6,748 nt of DNA from Candidatus Altarchaeales archaeon A3 (GTDB lineage Archaea > Altiarchaeota > Altiarchaeia > Altiarchaeales > Altiarchaeaceae): NCBI GenBank assembly GCA_002083985.1, contig MTER01000031.1, positions 1-6,748 of the forward strand, given 5' to 3'. The notes under the pieces are model-generated. The model saw only the letters and a list, made by a program, of their open reading frames with translations, ran no database searches and was not told where the DNA came from. The position numbers and the translations under genes were made by a program. Positions 5,522 through 6,748 of the stretch are shown here, one piece after another. How positions within the stretch are numbered: position 1 is the first letter of the stretch; each line of letters begins with the position of its first letter.

Positions 5522-5529
5522 TATTTAAA
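5522..5529 (-). promoter_or_regulatory. TATA-like element upstream of the L5 gene
   Basis: TTTAAATA on the minus strand ends 26 nt before the L5 ATG. That is the spacing at which an archaeal promoter would start transcription at or next to the start codon, giving a leaderless mRNA. The BRE position upstream is only weakly purine-rich, and the whole spacer is AT-rich, so this may be chance. Confidence 0.3.
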
Positions 5530-5536
5530 AATTTAA

Positions 5537-6247
5537 TTAAGGTTGAGGTGTAAGCGAAGTTATTTGTATTAATGGCGTTTCTTCGCCGATAACAAGTACA
5601 TATTCAGTTGATGTTTCAATGTCCCCGACCTTTGTTGACGAAGGGATATTTTTGGTCCCTTCGGTTATATTAACAATTTTTCCTTCTTTTCCTTTATTTC
5701 TGCCTTTTATTATTAAAGCAATTGCTCCTTCCTTAAATTTTAAAATTTCTTTAATTGCCTTCTTTTTTGAGGAAATGTCAAAGACGATTGTATCTTTTGT
5801 ATTTATCTTTGCATTATCATCGTTTTTATTAATCAGAAAAGAGTAACCATCCTCTGTAGAAATCTGGATTTTGTTGCCTTTTACAATATGTTTTTCTGTA
5901 ACCTTTGCCAGTTTGAATTTTGCCTCTTCTTCACTTGTTTCTTTGAGCAATAAGTTCCTTGATTTTATTGTTGAGGGAACTAACCTGTAATGTTTATTTA
6001 TTTTTGGAAACGAAAGGACATCCATGATACCAATTCCAAAATTTCCATCTTTTATCATTCTGCCATCTACAAGAACATTTCCTTCCCTCAAAATTTTATC
6101 TGTTTCTCTGCTGTTGTCTGCAAATTTCAGCATGTCCCTGATCACATAAGTCAATGGAAATGATTCGTCCTTTTTGTGCGGCCCTCTCGGAGTTGATAAC
6201 TTTTTCGGATACTTTCCAAATCCAGCTGATATACGTTTTGTGTGCAT
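5537..6247 (-). CDS. rps4e: Small-subunit ribosomal protein S4e (eS4)
   Basis: This 236-residue protein has the three-part eS4 architecture, present only in archaea and eukaryotes. A short basic N-terminus (MHTKRISAGFGKYPKKL, with the RGPHKKDES block at 21-29) leads into an S4-type RNA-binding domain (about 36-84: RDMLKFADNSRETDKILREGNVLVDG). Then come the central eS4 domain (about 88-168: SEEEAKFKLAKVTEKHIVKGNKIQI at 105-129) and a KOW motif (about 173-194: EGAIALIIKGRNKGKEGKIVNI). The N-terminus is some residues shorter than in many archaea. The protein binds 16S rRNA on the body of the small subunit. The gene sits between L24 (25 nt before) and L5 (40 nt after), as usual in archaea. Confidence 0.96.
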   Translation of the reverse strand: MHTKRISAGFGKYPKKLSTPRGPHKKDESFPLTYVIRDMLKFADNSRETDKILREGNVLVDGRMIKDGNFGIGIMDVLSFPKINKHYRLVPSTIKSRNLLLKETSEEEAKFKLAKVTEKHIVKGNKIQISTEDGYSFLINKNDDNAKINTKDTIVFDISSKKKAIKEILKFKEGAIALIIKGRNKGKEGKIVNITEGTKNIPSSTKVGDIETSTEYVLVIGEETPLIQITSLTPQP

Positions 6248-6272
6248 TTTAATTATTTTTAAACTTTAAAAT

Positions 6273-6668
6273 TTATTTCTTTTCCTCTGCTGATGCTTCG
6301 GCAGATGTTCTTGATAAAATTTCCCTTCGCATTCTATCCTCCAGATATAAATCAATGATTACACAATTTGAAGGGTGAATCGGAATGAGTGCATCCTTTC
6401 CGTTGCTCTTTCTAACTGTAATTCCATTCACATAAATTTTATATTTCTTTAAATTAACAGATGTAACTTCTCCCTCTTTTCCTTTATTTTCCCCCCTCAT
6501 TATTTTTACAGTATCTTTTTTCCTGATTGAAAGTGATCTGCGATTATATTTCTTGCTTAATTCTTCACTTAAATGCCCAGCCATCATCTTATGTCTCACA
6601 TGTAAGGGAGCATTGTATAAAAATTTCCTCTGCTTTCTCGGCTTACTACTCTTTACGGATGTTACCAT
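6273..6668 (-). CDS. rpl24: Large-subunit ribosomal protein L24 (uL24), archaeal/eukaryotic type
   Basis: This 131-residue protein matches archaeal uL24 (eukaryotic L26). The N-terminal block SSKPRKQRKFLYNAPLHVRHKMM (7-29) is followed by HLSEELSKKYNRRSLSIRKKD (32-52), a KOW motif (about 50-78, with VKIMRGENKGKEGEV) and the PIHPSNCVI block (96-104). The tail is Ala/Glu/Lys-rich. uL24 is an early assembly initiator that binds domain I of 23S rRNA and lies near the exit of the peptide tunnel. It is the first complete gene of the cluster in this window. The ATG follows an AT-rich spacer of 50 nt with no Shine-Dalgarno sequence but several TATA-like stretches. Confidence 0.97.
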   Translation of the reverse strand: MVTSVKSSKPRKQRKFLYNAPLHVRHKMMAGHLSEELSKKYNRRSLSIRKKDTVKIMRGENKGKEGEVTSVNLKKYKIYVNGITVRKSNGKDALIPIHPSNCVIIDLYLEDRMRREILSRTSAEASAEEKK

Positions 6669-6718
6669 CTTTAATATCTTAATATATTTGTATCTTTAAA
6701 TAAAATTTAGTTTAATAA

Positions 6719-6748
6719 TTAGAGGCGTGAATTAAAAAGGTTAATAAA
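6719..6748 (-). CDS. Possible 3' end of the L14 (uL14) gene
   Basis: A minus-strand frame enters from the right edge, reads FINLFNSRL and stops with TAA at 6719-6721. L14 normally precedes L24 in archaea, and its last helix has an aromatic-hydrophobic pattern that this short peptide could fit. Nine residues are too few to identify a protein, so the call rests mainly on gene order. Confidence 0.4.
   Translation of the reverse strand, partial: FINLFNSRL

Noticed and set aside
5619..5846. Plus-strand 75-residue hydrophobic frame
   Set aside because: It is antisense to the KOW and central region of S4e, with the same artefact of hydrophobic composition.

Overview
The window is an archaeal ribosomal-protein gene cluster from an AT-rich genome. 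Everything from the right edge down to position 1168 reads on the minus strand. The gene order, read in transcription direction, is (end of uL14?) - L24 - S4e - L5 - S14 - S8 - L6 - L32e - L19e - L18 - S5, which is the archaeal 'spc' order. L32e, L19e, S4e, a short four-cysteine S14 and an archaeal-type L18 rule out a bacterium, and the order rules out a eukaryote. The low GC content, long low-complexity protein extensions and the abrupt end of the cluster would fit a DPANN-type or other low-GC archaeon, but the lineage cannot be fixed from this window.

Layout: 1-117 is the 3' end of a plus-strand gene for a cupin-fold protein. 139-705 is a minus-strand HD-domain nucleotidase-like gene, convergent with the cupin, with a good archaeal BRE/TATA promoter at 766-780. 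706-1167 holds no gene. It carries phased A-tracts (T-runs on the minus strand, the likely terminator of the ribosomal operon), a perfect 16-bp palindrome and a small hairpin. 1168-6668 holds ten tightly packed ribosomal protein genes with gaps of 3 to 42 nt, including a 51-residue S14 gene at 4781-4936. 6719-6748 may be the last codons of the L14 gene.

The ribosomal genes together encode primary rRNA-binding proteins (S8, L5, L18, L6, L24, S4e) and later-assembling ones (S5, S14, L19e, L32e), presumably co-transcribed for balanced supply.

Most striking is protein S5 (uS5). Its conserved core is preceded by about 100 extra residues containing a glycine/arginine tract with six RGG motifs, built from 8-residue units encoded by 24-bp DNA repeats. 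Eukaryotic uS5 (RPS2) also has an RGG-rich N-terminus, which is a substrate of arginine methylation, so this archaeal version may be a parallel or ancestral form. L32e also has an N-terminal extension, of a different lysine/glutamate-rich kind. Other points are the missing L30-L15-SecY genes after S5 and the absence of visible Shine-Dalgarno sequences before any gene.
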